Source: Methanoregula sp. (GTDB taxonomy: Archaea > Halobacteriota > Methanomicrobia > Methanomicrobiales > Methanospirillaceae). From it: a stretch of 5,117 nucleotides of DNA. Shown here in pieces: positions 4,668 through 5,117 of this stretch. The stretch's first letter is position 1. The number at the start of each line of letters is the position of its first letter. Location: the NCBI GenBank assembly GCA_028711405.1, contig JAQTSH010000143.1, positions 1 to 5,117 of the forward strand, in the 5' to 3' direction. The position numbers were made by a program, and so were the translations under genes. Under the pieces are notes generated by a model. It had not been told where the DNA came from, searched no databases, and saw nothing but the letters and a program-made list of their open reading frames with translations.

Positions 4668-5117
4668 ATAGGACTGGTTCAGGGTGATCTCGTTGACCCG
4701 GATGACCGCCGGATCATACGCGAGGTTGAATGAGATGCCGGTTCCACTGGTAATGTTCGTCACCAGTACCGGGAGTTGTGTCGCGGTGTTCTGGTAGAGC
4801 GACGCGGCGGGAAGGATCAATTGGGCACGGTCTGCGGAAGCGTTCCACACGGAGATGTACCTGTCCCTGACCAGGCTGTTGGTGCCCGCCGCGTTCGTGA
4901 CCGTCAGATTCACCGTATAAGTACCGGCTGTCGTGTAGGTATGCGTAACATTCTGTGTGATTGCCGTTGCGTTGTCACCGAAGTCCCAGAGCCAGCTGGT
5001 CGGGGCATTCGTGGATGCGTCCGTGAACTGGACGGTTAAGGGCATTGTCCCGCTCGTCATATTCGCAGTGAAGTTTGCGACCGGTGCCGGGATGTATCCG
5101 TTGGTGACCAGGTAACC
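4248..5117 (-). CDS. PKD-cohesin-dockerin surface protein, C-terminal 289 residues (N-terminus beyond window)
   Basis: The frame is open from the right edge to TAG at 4248-4250. Visible residues about 10-90 form a PKD domain with the WDFGD motif at 44-48 and HTYTTAGTYTVNLTV. Residues about 95-219 resemble a cohesin domain (from LILPAASLYQN, with FNLAYDPAVI and VNEITLNQS). Residues about 222-289 form a dockerin with two EF-hand-like loops, DLNGNGWVDIGD (222-233) and DFNNNGRIDVGD (253-264). Eight or more N-x-S/T sequons (for example NVT, NLT, NIT, NQS, NTT) suit a glycosylated exported protein. Cohesin and dockerin bind each other, so the protein may self-assemble or join a cell-surface complex; in archaea this is unproven. 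No membrane anchor follows the dockerin. An internal ATG exists at 5060, but the PKD domain begins before it, so it is not the start. The signal peptide must lie outside the window. Confidence 0.88.
   Translation of the reverse strand, partial: GYLVTNGYIPAPVANFTANMTSGTMPLTVQFTDASTNAPTSWLWDFGDNATAITQNVTHTYTTAGTYTVNLTVTNAAGTNSLVRDRYISVWNASADRAQLILPAASLYQNTATQLPVLVTNITSGTGISFNLAYDPAVIRVNEITLNQSYASGSNFVINQTDGLIRLSLTSTDGITIGSPVPVFFLNTTSTGEVSSQTPLTLTSAMWSDTTFNKRQLDTVNGSALVYRIRGDLNGNGWVDIGDTAKTTYMVVKKTPDLIPDADFNNNGRIDVGDATKIACYLVGKITEL

Overview
The window looks archaeal, most likely a methanogen of the Methanomicrobiales type. This is an inference from three things: a PKD/cohesin/dockerin surface protein rich in N-glycosylation sequons, a short DUF2281-like protein next to a minimal nucleotidyltransferase, and Shine-Dalgarno-like motifs combined with AT-rich TATA-like upstream sequences. 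All convincing genes and gene remnants lie on the minus strand, so they read from right to left.

Layout from right to left. At 5117-4248 is the C-terminal part of a secreted PKD-cohesin-dockerin protein, which continues off the right edge. At 4175-3807 is a decayed NUMOD3-repeat gene, a DNA-binding module typical of homing endonucleases, with in-frame stops. At 3806-3444 no gene is convincing. At 3443-1524 is the only complete large gene, a 639-residue protein with an AlbA_2/Schlafen-type N-terminal domain, a GHKL-like ATPase domain and C-terminal winged helices; its linker carries four 21-bp in-frame repeats. At 1508-1210 are remnants that read as a broken HEPN gene followed by the first codons of an MNT nucleotidyltransferase. 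That MNT start is fused in frame to a truncated second copy of the dockerin gene end (1209-790). At 596-381 and 343-1 is an apparently intact two-gene cassette: a DUF2281-like small protein and an MNT-fold nucleotidyltransferase with the GS-x10-DxD motif, cut by the left edge.

The most informative structure is a 447-bp direct repeat (763-1209 and 4221-4667, constant offset 3458, 10 mismatches). It brackets about 3 kb holding the ATPase gene and two degraded gene remnants. The first 306 bp of the repeat are identical, while nine of the ten mismatches fall in about 75 bp of the cohesin part. The window therefore reads as a recombination-prone accessory locus: toxin-antitoxin type modules, a homing-endonuclease fragment and duplicated surface-protein ends around one intact ATPase gene. 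I found no complete new defence system. The chimeric HEPN/MNT/dockerin junction and the repeat-bracketed island deserve the closest look.
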